From positions 310,001-374,000 of the forward strand of contig NZ_FOMZ01000003.1 of the NCBI RefSeq assembly GCF_900112765.1: a stretch of DNA of 64,000 nucleotides, written 5' to 3'. This DNA comes from Actinopolyspora alba. Its GTDB lineage: Bacteria; Actinomycetota; Actinomycetes; Mycobacteriales; Pseudonocardiaceae. Below the pieces are notes generated by a model that was not told the origin of the DNA, ran no database searches, and worked only from the letters and a program-made list of their open reading frames with translations. Shown here in pieces: positions 34,688 through 42,204 of the stretch (positions are counted from its first letter, which is position 1; every line of letters starts with the position of its first letter). A program made the position numbers and the translations under genes.

Positions 34688-35728
34688 TCATTTCTCCGGA
34701 ATGTTGGTCAATCCTTGCTCGATCAACGGTTCGACCAGCGCGCCGACGTGCTCGAATCCCTCACCGACGGTCTGGCGCTGCGTGAAGCGGTAGTGGATTC
34801 CCTCCAGGATCACCGCGATCTTGAAAAAGCCGAAAGCCACGTACCAGTCCAGTTCGGAAGTATCGACACTGCTGAGTTCGGCGTAGTGCCGCAGCATCTC
34901 GCGCGCGGAGGGAAAACCGAACTCCGGACCCACGCCCTTGGCGACGGGGTTGTCCGCGATGCCGCTGAAGCCCTCCCAGTACACGACCAGCAGCCCGAGG
35001 TCGGTGAGTGGATCACCGAGCGTGGCCATTTCCCAGTCGAGCACCGCCCGGATGGCGCAGTTCTCATCGATCAGCACGTTGTCCAGTCGGTAGTCACCGT
35101 GCACGATCGCCGTTGGTCCGCCCGTGGGTACGCGTGCGGCCAGTCGGTCCCGCAGCTCGGTGACCCCGCGCAGATCCCGCTGCTGCGAGGCATCCAGCTG
35201 CTTGCTCCAGCGGCGAACCTGACGCCGCAGGAACCCCTCGGGCTTGCCGAAGTCGCCGAGTCCGACCGACTCCGGGTCCACTGCGTGCAGCCGCGCCAGT
35301 ACCTCGACCAGGTGCATCGCCAGGTCACGGCGCTGCTCGGAACTCAACGCCCGGGTCTGCTCCTCGCTGCGACACGCCTGGCCCGACACCAGGTCCATGA
35401 TGAAGAACGGCGCACCGATGACCTGTTCGTCCTCGCAGAGCAGATACGTGCCGGGGACCGGCACGTCGGTTCCGGCCAGTGCGCTCATCACCCGGTACTC
35501 GCGGCTCATGTCGTGCGCGGTGGCCAGCACGTGACCGAGCGGGGGACGTCGTAGTACCCAGCTGTTCTTCCCGTCGCCGATCGCGTAGGTGAGGTTGGAT
35601 CTTCCGCCCTGGATCAACTCGCCGTGCAGCTCGCCGTCGATCAAGCCGGGGTGATCGCGCTCCAGGTAGGAACGGAGCGCGCCGAGGTCCAGTCCCGGAG
35701 GCTGGGACTTCGCGGTCTCGTCGGACAT
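34688..35728 (-). CDS. APH/ChoK-type phosphotransferase (ACAD10/11 kinase-domain type)
   Basis: A 346-residue kinase-fold protein. Nucleotide-binding region QGGRSNLTYAIGDGKNSWVLRRPPLG; Brenner motif IVHGDYRLDN with catalytic base Asp212; DWEMATLGDPLTDLG with the Mg-binding Asp. This is the APH subgroup fused to ACAD in eukaryotic ACAD10/11 and found as LvaA in levulinate degraders, where it phosphorylates the 4-hydroxyl of an acyl-CoA. ATG 35728 with CTCCT complement (AGGAG) 5 nt upstream, two bases after the HAD stop. It abuts the downstream dehydrogenase. Aminoglycoside resistance is unlikely from the context. Confidence 0.92.
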   Translation of the reverse strand: MSDETAKSQPPGLDLGALRSYLERDHPGLIDGELHGELIQGGRSNLTYAIGDGKNSWVLRRPPLGHVLATAHDMSREYRVMSALAGTDVPVPGTYLLCEDEQVIGAPFFIMDLVSGQACRSEEQTRALSSEQRRDLAMHLVEVLARLHAVDPESVGLGDFGKPEGFLRRQVRRWSKQLDASQQRDLRGVTELRDRLAARVPTGGPTAIVHGDYRLDNVLIDENCAIRAVLDWEMATLGDPLTDLGLLVVYWEGFSGIADNPVAKGVGPEFGFPSAREMLRHYAELSSVDTSELDWYVAFGFFKIAVILEGIHYRFTQRQTVGEGFEHVGALVEPLIEQGLTNIPEK

Positions 35729-35730
35729 GG

Positions 35731-36393
35731 TTACTCCTGCGGGTCGGGTGCGTCGAGGTCTGGGATCAGTTCGGTGAGACGGGTCCGGGTTCGCTTCGCG
35801 TCCTGGTGCAGGATCGTGTGCATGCCGATCTCCTCGGCGGCGGCGATGTTGGCTCGCACGTCGTCGACGAACAGCGTGCGTTCCGGTGGCGTGTCCAGTC
35901 GCCGCAGCGCCAGGTGATAGATCCGGGGGTCCGGTTTGCGCAGGCCGACCTCGCCGGAGACGATCGCTTGGTCGAACATCGGTCCCAGTCGTTGCCACGG
36001 ATAGCTGTTGCCCCAGCTGTTGGACAGCAACCCCGTCCGGGTTCCCGAATCACGAAGTGCCGTGACCAGCCGCATCATCTCCTCGTCCGGTTCCATGAAC
36101 GAGAACAGCCTGGCGAGCAGTCCTTCGGCCACGACCCGTCTCCCGTCCGTGCGAAGCAGTCGTTCGGCGAGCATCCCGTCGAACTCCGCGAGGGAGAGCT
36201 CGCCGGTCTCGAGCAGGTGGATCGGGGTGTCGCTCGGTGCGTCGCGGCCGACCCATTCCCGAAGGACTGCGGAAAAGCTCTCGGATCGGATACCCTCGGC
36301 ACGTGCCCAGGACTCGACGGCCGTTCGGCCCGGTGTGGTGAGTACGCCCCCGTAGTCGAACACCACGGTGGTTATGGCGGGTTCGGTCCGCAT
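35731..36393 (-). CDS. HAD-superfamily hydrolase (ACAD10 N-terminal-domain type)
   Basis: A 220-residue HAD hydrolase of the DhlB/epoxide-hydrolase-N subgroup. Motif I is VVFDYGGVLT with nucleophile Asp13; the second Asp of the usual DxD is Gly15. Motif II is GLLSNSWG, motif III GLRKPDPRIY, motif IV FVDDVRANIAAA. It opens the HAD-APH-ACAD operon. It may remove phosphate from off-pathway intermediates or be a structural partner. ATG 36393 places the nucleophile at the family position; ATG 36405 is also in frame but overlaps the operator. Neither has an SD, so a leaderless message is likely. Confidence 0.87.
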   Translation of the reverse strand: MRTEPAITTVVFDYGGVLTTPGRTAVESWARAEGIRSESFSAVLREWVGRDAPSDTPIHLLETGELSLAEFDGMLAERLLRTDGRRVVAEGLLARLFSFMEPDEEMMRLVTALRDSGTRTGLLSNSWGNSYPWQRLGPMFDQAIVSGEVGLRKPDPRIYHLALRRLDTPPERTLFVDDVRANIAAAEEIGMHTILHQDAKRTRTRLTELIPDLDAPDPQE

Positions 36394-36401
36394 GGTGCGG
36401 A

Positions 36402-36423
36402 GCATACCGACTAGCCGGTATGC
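36402..36423. promoter_or_regulatory. Palindromic operator, copy 4 (before HAD-APH-ACAD operon)
   Basis: gcataccg (36402-36409) pairs perfectly with cggtatgc (36416-36423). The core accgactagccggt (36406-36419) matches the cluster palindrome at most positions, with one arm carrying C for T. It lies at the very start of the operon, so bound repressor would block initiation. Confidence 0.65.
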
Positions 36424-36800
36424 TGACCAGGGTCCGGGTTCCGCTCGTTTCGCGCTGTTGTTCGGCGCTGGCTGCGGAGCGTCACGTGATCGGTCCTTTC
36501 GGTAACCTGGCTCACACGCGAACGGGCGAAAAACGAAGATCCCACGTTTGGTGGATCACGTGAACCGTGCGTAGCGATACTGCGCCGAAGGTGTGACTCC
36601 GCTCGGCCGGTTACTGCTGTGTTTCAGTGAAATTATCCAGTCAATTGAATTACCAGTCGTATCTATTTTTTCGTCTCGTTTTCCCGGGGGTTGTTCGCCG
36701 TTATTGACGAAAAGCCCTACTGGTCGGTAGATATTTTGGTTGCCGCGCGGCATTCCATGTGGAATCCACGTTTCGGACAATCGTTTCAGAGGTGAGACCA
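36424..36800. other. AT-rich intergenic region with a half operator
   Basis: About 375 bp without a supported gene and with much lower GC than its surroundings from about 36600 to 36760. At 36717-36730, ctactggtcggtag contains the right half (ctggtcggt) of the cluster operator and weak dyad symmetry. The promoter of the secreted-protein gene must be here. Confidence 0.5.
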
Positions 36801-37442
36801 ATGGCATCTTCCATTCGTTCGGGCGGGACGCGCTTATTGGCGGCGGCCGCTTTCGCCGTCGCCCCCGTGATCGCTCTTGCCCAGCCCGCAGCCGCGGAGA
36901 GCTTCTCGCACAACTTCGAGTGCTCGGGGGATTCTCCGCTCGGGGCGCAGCAGTTCAGCTACCAGCAGGACTCGGAGGTGACCGCCCCGGCGAGCGTCGC
37001 ACCTGGTGAGCAGTTCGACATCGTCATCGACCCGGCCGTCAACACCGTGCCCTCCGAGGTGAACGGTTTCGGCGTGGAGCAGATCGACGGCTTGGAGCTC
37101 AAGCTGCCGGTGCCCGAGAACACCACCCACGTCTCGACCTCGCAGACCGGTGGCTCCAACCTCGGCACTCCGGCGCCCACGATCGACGTGAGCAACGGAA
37201 TCGCCACGCTGCACGTGTCCGGTCCGATCTCCGGCGGGGCACAGTTCGAGCTGCCCACCGTGACCGCCACGCTGCAGGCGGGTAGCTCCGGTCCGATCGA
37301 GACCCATCTCTACGGCACCGCCTACGACGATCCGGGTCTGACGTTCAACGCGCAGGTTTCCTCAATTCTCGGAAGTATCGATGTTCCGACGAGTTGCTAT
37401 CCCTCGCCCAACCCCGTGCTGACCACCACCAGCGTCAGCTGA
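36801..37442 (+). CDS. Secreted beta-rich protein of unknown function
   Basis: A 213-residue exported protein. A clear Sec signal peptide (RLLAAAAFAVAPVIALAQPAAA, cleavage near residue 33) is followed by about 180 residues rich in Thr, Ser, Val and Gly, predicted all-beta. Only two cysteines occur in the mature part (SHNFECSGDS and VPTSCYPSP), one at each end, suggesting a single disulfide. No catalytic motif is recognisable. It resembles the general layout of small secreted actinobacterial beta-sandwich proteins. ATG 36801 follows AGAGGTGAG. A strong terminator follows, so it is monocistronic. Confidence 0.8.
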   Translation: MASSIRSGGTRLLAAAAFAVAPVIALAQPAAAESFSHNFECSGDSPLGAQQFSYQQDSEVTAPASVAPGEQFDIVIDPAVNTVPSEVNGFGVEQIDGLELKLPVPENTTHVSTSQTGGSNLGTPAPTIDVSNGIATLHVSGPISGGAQFELPTVTATLQAGSSGPIETHLYGTAYDDPGLTFNAQVSSILGSIDVPTSCYPSPNPVLTTTSVS

Positions 37443-37447
37443 ACCAA

Positions 37448-37487
37448 AAAAACTGGAGGGCTTTCCGCGGAAAGCCCTCCAGTTTTT
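37448..37487. terminator. Perfect bidirectional terminator
   Basis: A 40-bp perfect inverted repeat with 20-bp arms centred between 37467 and 37468: aaaaactggagggctttccg and its complement. It has A5 on the left and T5 on the right, so it can act on both strands. It separates the secreted-protein gene (ending 37442) from the convergent choline oxidase gene (ending 37511). Confidence 0.95.
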
Positions 37488-37510
37488 GTTCCGTCAGTGT
37501 CACGCCGATA

Positions 37511-39064
37511 TCAGGCGGCGTCCTCCTTCAGCATGTCGGAACATTTTTCACCGATCGCCATCGTGGTGATATTCGGATTCACCGCCACGAGGAACGGCAT
37601 CGCCGAGGCGTCGGCCACCCGTAAACCGTGCACTCCCTTCACACGCAGCCTGGCGTCCAGCGGCGCGTTCTCACCGTTGCCCATCGGAACAGAGGCAGCC
37701 GGGTGGTACACCGTGTTGTGCGTGGCACGCAGATAATCGGCGATCTCGTCGTCGGAGACCACGTCCGGTCCGGGATGCAGTTCGGCTCCGGCCCACTCGC
37801 GCATCGCGGGCCGGCTCACGATCTCGCGTGCCAGTTTGATGCCGTGGGTCATCACCCTGATGTCGTGCGGGTCGGTGAAGTAGCGCGGATCCACCGCGGG
37901 TTTGTCCCGGAAATCCCTGCTGCGCAGGCGCACCGTCCCCACCGAACGGCTCCGCGTGACGTTCGGGGTCAGGCAGAACCCGTTCTCCGTGCTCGGGTAC
38001 CCCTGCCGCACGGTGTGCATGTCGAACGGCACCGAACCGAAGTGGAACATCAGATCGGGGCGATCGAGACCGGCCTCGGTGGTCGTGAAGATGCCGATCT
38101 CCCACCACTGGGTGGAGTCCTGCACCATCGGCTTGGCCGCGTCCCAGCCGATCACCCCTTCCGGGTGGTCCTGCAGATTCGATCCCACACCGGGGGAATC
38201 GACCAGCACGTCCACCCCGACCGAACGGAGGTGCTCGGCGGGACCGATACCGGACAGCATCAGCAGCTTAGGCGTGTCGATGGCGCCCGAGCTGAGCACC
38301 ACCTCCCGCCGCGCCGTCACCCGTTCGGTGCGGATGCCGTCGGCCGCCAGGCACTCCACTCCCGTTGCCCGGTTCCCGTCGAAGACCACCCGCTTCACCC
38401 TGGCTTCGGTGCGCACGTGCAGGTTCGGACGGTTGCCCATGATCGGGTGCAGGTACGACACCGAGGAGGAAGCCCTGGTGCCGTCCTCGTGGGCGTTGAT
38501 CTGGAACCAGTTGGCACCGTGGGTGACGGTCCGGCCGGAATTGAACTCCGTGATCGGGATGCCGGTCTCTTCACAGGCACGCAGCAGCGCACTGCCGCAG
38601 GGATCGTTCGGCGGAACGTTGCGCAGGCGGACCGGACCCTGGTGACCGTGGTGTTCCGAGGGCGACTCGTTGTTCTCCAGCCTGCGGTAGAGCGGGAAGA
38701 CGTCCGCGGCGCCCCAGCCCGTGGCCCCCATCGACTCCCACTCGTCGAGGTCCTCCGCCGGAGCCCAGAAGGCGATGCAGGAATTGTGTGAGGAGCAGCC
38801 GCCGAGCACCTTCGCACGCGCGTGCCGCATGAAGGAGTTTCCGCTTTCCTGCGGCTCGATCGGGTAGTCCCAGTCGAAGCCTGACTCCAACAGCGACATC
38901 CACTGCTTCAGTTCCAGGACCTCGCTTTTGTCCTGGTCGGTGGGGCCGGCCTCCAGCAGGCACACCGTGATGTCCGGGTCCTCCGACAGTCGTGCGGCGA
39001 GCGCGGCTCCTCCGCTGCCACCCCCCACGACGACGTAGTCGAAAGCGGTCGCCTCATCACTCAT
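37511..39064 (-). CDS. codA: Choline oxidase (GMC flavoprotein)
   Basis: A 517-residue GMC oxidoreductase. FAD-binding DYVVVGGGSGGAALAARLSE at the N-terminus; VLGGCSSHNSCIAFWAPAEDLDEWE carries His93, the equivalent of the histidine that covalently holds FAD in Arthrobacter choline oxidase. C-terminal VYHPAAS and VNPNITTMAIGE supply the catalytic His and Asn. These segments favour choline oxidase (choline to glycine betaine via the aldehyde, using O2) over a membrane BetA-type dehydrogenase. Downstream partner of betaine-aldehyde dehydrogenase (235-bp gap), same strand. The start is ATG 39064, but its SD is weak. Confidence 0.85.
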   Translation of the reverse strand: MSDEATAFDYVVVGGGSGGAALAARLSEDPDITVCLLEAGPTDQDKSEVLELKQWMSLLESGFDWDYPIEPQESGNSFMRHARAKVLGGCSSHNSCIAFWAPAEDLDEWESMGATGWGAADVFPLYRRLENNESPSEHHGHQGPVRLRNVPPNDPCGSALLRACEETGIPITEFNSGRTVTHGANWFQINAHEDGTRASSSVSYLHPIMGNRPNLHVRTEARVKRVVFDGNRATGVECLAADGIRTERVTARREVVLSSGAIDTPKLLMLSGIGPAEHLRSVGVDVLVDSPGVGSNLQDHPEGVIGWDAAKPMVQDSTQWWEIGIFTTTEAGLDRPDLMFHFGSVPFDMHTVRQGYPSTENGFCLTPNVTRSRSVGTVRLRSRDFRDKPAVDPRYFTDPHDIRVMTHGIKLAREIVSRPAMREWAGAELHPGPDVVSDDEIADYLRATHNTVYHPAASVPMGNGENAPLDARLRVKGVHGLRVADASAMPFLVAVNPNITTMAIGEKCSDMLKEDAA

Positions 39065-39298
39065 CGTTGCTCTCCTGTTCTGTGCGCGACACCGCGATAC
39101 GTCCGCGGCCCGTCGAAGCCGGGGACGATCGGGAGCTCACCGGCTCGCCCCGCGGCCCTCGAACGGGTCGCCGCGGGCGGAGTCCGGCGTGGTTGGTTCC
39201 GGGACGTCGGTGGTTCGGGGATTCGGCGCCCACTCGGCGGAACGGGTCGAATCCCTCGGCGGTGGCGTCGACCACCGACGCCCCGAGGTCGGGGAAGC

Positions 39299-40846
39299 TC
39301 ACGCGTTCGGCTGCTGTCCCGCGAACCAGTACTGCGGTCCTGGACGGAGGTTCTGGTAGACGTGCTTGGCCTCCTGGTACTCCCGGAGGCCGCCGCCGCC
39401 CAGCTCACGTCCGATACCGGACTGCTTGAAGCCGCCCCACTCGGCCTGGGGCAGGTAGGGGTGGAAGTCGTTGATCCACACGGTGCCGTGCCGCAGCCGC
39501 CCGGCCACCCGCTGCGCCTTGCTCACATCGGAGGTGAACACCGCACCGGCCAGGCCGTAGTGCGTGTCGTTGGCGATGCGCACGGCCTCGTCCTCGTCGT
39601 GGAAGCGTTCCACGGTCAACACCGGTCCGAAGGACTCCTCGGACACGGCGACCGAGCCCTGCCGCACCTCGTCGAGCACGGTGGGCAGGTAGAAGTAACC
39701 CGCCCGCAGGTCGGCGTCCTCCGGGCGGCTCCCGCCGGTACGCAGCACCGCTCCCTCCTGGACCGAGCGAGCCACGTAGTCCTCGACCTTGGCGCGGTGC
39801 TCGGCCGAGATCAGCGGTCCGGACTCGGCGTTCTCGTCGAAGGGACCGCCGAGTTCGATGCGCTCGGCGCGCCGGACGATCTCGTCGACCAGTGCGTCGT
39901 GGATCTCGTCCTGCACGATCAGTCGGGCACCCGCCGAGCAGACCTGGCCGGAGTGCAGGAAGATCGCGGTCAACGCGTAGTCCACGGCGGTTTCGAAGTC
40001 CGCGTCGGCGAACACGACGTTCGGGTTCTTCCCGCCCAGTTCGAGGGCGACCCGTTTCACGGTCGCGGCGGCCGAGGCGGCGATGTTCCGACCGGTGTGC
40101 AGGCCACCCGTGAACGAGACCAGGTCGACGTCGGGGTGTTCCGCGAGCGGGGCGCCGGTCTCGGCGCCGTTGCCGAGAACCAGGTTGCCCACTCCCGCGG
40201 GCATGCCCGCCTCGCGGAGTGCGCGCATCAGCAGCATCGCGGTGCTCGGAGTCAGCTCACTCGGTTTGAGCACGAAGGTGTTGCCCGCGGCGAGAGCGGG
40301 CGCGACCTTCCAGGCCACCTGCAGCAGCGGGAAGTTCCACGGTGTGATCAGACCGCACACGCCGACCGGTTCGTAGTCGACCCTGCTGATGGCCTCGGTG
40401 GAACCGGTGTTGACGACGTGACCCGCGTCGGTTCCGGCGATCTTGCCGTAGTAGCGGAAGCACGCGGCGATGTCGTCCATGTCGTAGCCGCTCTCGACCA
40501 GTCGTTTACCGGTGTCCAGCGACTCCGCGCGTGCGAATTCCGCACGGTCGCGTACCAGGATCTCACTCACCCGCAGCAGCAGGTCGCCGCGTTCCCAGGG
40601 CGAGGTGGCGGGCCACGTTCCCTCGTCGAACGCGGCCCGGGCCGCCGCTATGGCGTGTTCGGCGTCCGTGCGGTCGCCCTCGGAGACCGTGATCACCGGA
40701 GAACCGTCGGCGGGGCAGCGGATCTCCCGGGTTTTCCCGGCCGAGGCCGCCTGCCACGCACCATCGATGAACAGGGTGCCGGAAGCGGTCGGATCCCCGG
40801 TTCGCGTGGCGATCGACTCGTTCGGCGGGGCGTGGGTCTGCGACAT
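39299..40846 (-). CDS. betB: Betaine-aldehyde dehydrogenase (aldehyde dehydrogenase family)
   Basis: A 515-residue NAD(P)-dependent aldehyde dehydrogenase. Cofactor region TPWNFPLLQVAWKVAPALAAGNT, FTGGLHTGRNIA, general base Glu in KRVALELGGKNPNVVFADAD, nucleophile Cys in FLHSGQVCSAGAR, and EESFGPVLTV. With the neighbouring choline oxidase it converts choline to glycine betaine, an osmoprotectant. ATG 40846 (MSQTHAPP) is chosen; no good SD is visible. The N-terminal 20 residues are poorly conserved. A TetR-type operator lies about 265 bp upstream. Confidence 0.9.
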   Translation of the reverse strand: MSQTHAPPNESIATRTGDPTASGTLFIDGAWQAASAGKTREIRCPADGSPVITVSEGDRTDAEHAIAAARAAFDEGTWPATSPWERGDLLLRVSEILVRDRAEFARAESLDTGKRLVESGYDMDDIAACFRYYGKIAGTDAGHVVNTGSTEAISRVDYEPVGVCGLITPWNFPLLQVAWKVAPALAAGNTFVLKPSELTPSTAMLLMRALREAGMPAGVGNLVLGNGAETGAPLAEHPDVDLVSFTGGLHTGRNIAASAAATVKRVALELGGKNPNVVFADADFETAVDYALTAIFLHSGQVCSAGARLIVQDEIHDALVDEIVRRAERIELGGPFDENAESGPLISAEHRAKVEDYVARSVQEGAVLRTGGSRPEDADLRAGYFYLPTVLDEVRQGSVAVSEESFGPVLTVERFHDEDEAVRIANDTHYGLAGAVFTSDVSKAQRVAGRLRHGTVWINDFHPYLPQAEWGGFKQSGIGRELGGGGLREYQEAKHVYQNLRPGPQYWFAGQQPNA

Positions 40847-41322
40847 AGTGAGTTTCCCGTCGAGGCTGCTTGCTTGCTTTCCGAGTGGCGCGCCACCCGG
40901 CCGTTCGGCCGCTCCCGGCAACACTCGGTGGATCACCGCGGCGCGGGTGAGCGCTCCCCGGGGTTGTCCGGTCCGGACGGCGAGGTCCCGTCGCCGGGCG
41001 GTTGTCCGGTGCGGCCACTGCTTCCGTCGTCGTGTACCGGGGCGGTGCGTACCTGGGGCGAGCCCGCACGAGACGCACCGCGGCTGCCGGGGGCGAACTC
41101 TAGCAGTTTTTATGTACAGATGTACACATAGTTGCTCGCGAGGAGTTCGGTTCGATCATTGTCGAGGTTTTGACCGGCGAAGAAGCGGTTGTCGTGAGGT
41201 GGGTCGCATCGCCGTTCGGCGGTTTCGTGGCAGGGTGTTGTTCGTTCTGCGGGTCGGAATCACCGAAGGTGTTCCGGCGAGTACGAGGTGTAGGTGAACC
41301 GGTGGAGGGCACACGACAGGCG
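40847..41322. other. Divergent regulatory region between betB and the TetR gene
   Basis: About 475 bp with no supported gene. It holds the TGTACA palindrome at 41113-41126 and therefore probably both divergent promoters. Confidence 0.6.
41113..41126. promoter_or_regulatory. Palindromic operator TGTACA-GA-TGTACA
   Basis: Two self-complementary TGTACA units flank a GA dinucleotide, and the dyad extends outward (tatgtac...). It lies in the betB/tetR divergent region, locally AT-rich. It is the expected position for a BetI-like repressor that releases DNA when choline is present. Confidence 0.7.
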
Positions 41323-41934
41323 ATGACCACGACGGACTCCGAGTCGCCGCACGCGACGGTCGATGAGCGACGAGGTCGGAACGGCGGTTCACGCAAGGAT
41401 CCCGGGCGGCGGGAGCGGATCGCTCGGGCCGCGATCAGCGTCGTCGCCGAGCGTGGCATCGAGAAGATCACCCACCGCGCGGTGGCCGCGGCGGCCGGGG
41501 TTCCGCTCGGTTCCACCACCTACCACTTCGCCACGCTGGACGACCTGCTCGCCGTCGCGCTGCGGCAGGCGGCCCAGGACAACGTCGCCGAACTGCGGGA
41601 GTGGGCGGACGGAATGGACTCCGGCGTCGATCTGCCCGCCGTGTTGACCGATCTGGTGTTGCGCTATCTCGGCCCCGAGCGGGAACGTACCGTGGTGGAG
41701 CACGAACTCTACGTGGCCGCGCTGCACCGTCCCGCCCTGCGGGCCGCCAGCACCGAGTGGGACGGGGCGTTGCGGGACCTTTTCACCGCTTACACCGACG
41801 AGGTCTCGGGCAAAATGCTCGCGGCGGTGTTCTGTGGCCTGCTGTGGCAGGGGATCGTTCGTGAACCGTTGCCCGACCGCGACGAGATCGAGACGATCTT
41901 TCGGCGTGCGGTCGGTGATACCGCCCACGGCTGA
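41323..41934 (+). CDS. TetR family regulator, BetI-like
   Basis: A 203-residue TetR repressor. DNA-binding helices RERIARAAISVVAERGIEKITHRAVAAAAGVPLGSTTYHFATLDDLL; a helical ligand domain with ERTVVEHELYVAALHRPALRAASTEW. The ITHRAVAAAAGVPLGSTTYHF recognition region fits the subgroup that includes choline-responsive BetI and other amine regulators. It is divergent from betB-codA, with the palindrome at 41113 between them. ATG 41323 is used although GGAGG lies 14 nt upstream; an in-frame GTG at 41302 is an alternative. Confidence 0.83.
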   Translation: MTTTDSESPHATVDERRGRNGGSRKDPGRRERIARAAISVVAERGIEKITHRAVAAAAGVPLGSTTYHFATLDDLLAVALRQAAQDNVAELREWADGMDSGVDLPAVLTDLVLRYLGPERERTVVEHELYVAALHRPALRAASTEWDGALRDLFTAYTDEVSGKMLAAVFCGLLWQGIVREPLPDRDEIETIFRRAVGDTAHG

Positions 41935-42204
41935 GCCGGTTTTCTCGCATTGTCCGGTCCGACACCGGACGGTTACCCGCTTTTTCGTCCCTGCCGTTGA
42001 TCGCCGCACCGGTTGGTGTGGACAATGTGTGGCAGCGATCCGTTTCCAGCCCGTGTGCACAGTGCGATGTGAACCGTACGTAGTTCAGTCGAGTGGCGGA
42101 CATCGCCGGACGCGTTTCGGGTGTAAAACGGAAATTGCCGCGTCGGGGGCGTGGCTCGCTCCAACCACATGCAACCACTGAGTGATCAGGGATGGGGTGA
42201 GACC

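Noticed and set aside
33356-35554. Long plus-strand open frame (over 700 codons) opposite the dehydrogenase and kinase genes
   Set aside because: It is antisense to two well-recognised genes, has no family resemblance and shows the His/Gln/Arg-rich composition typical of GC-rich shadow frames.
34688-35728. Aminoglycoside phosphotransferase resistance gene
   Set aside because: The APH fold is shared, but the operon with HAD and ACAD10/11-type dehydrogenase points to acyl-CoA metabolism.
36556-36807. Small minus-strand open frame in the AT-rich region
   Set aside because: No SD, no similarity that I can recognise, and it crosses the promoter and start of the secreted-protein gene.
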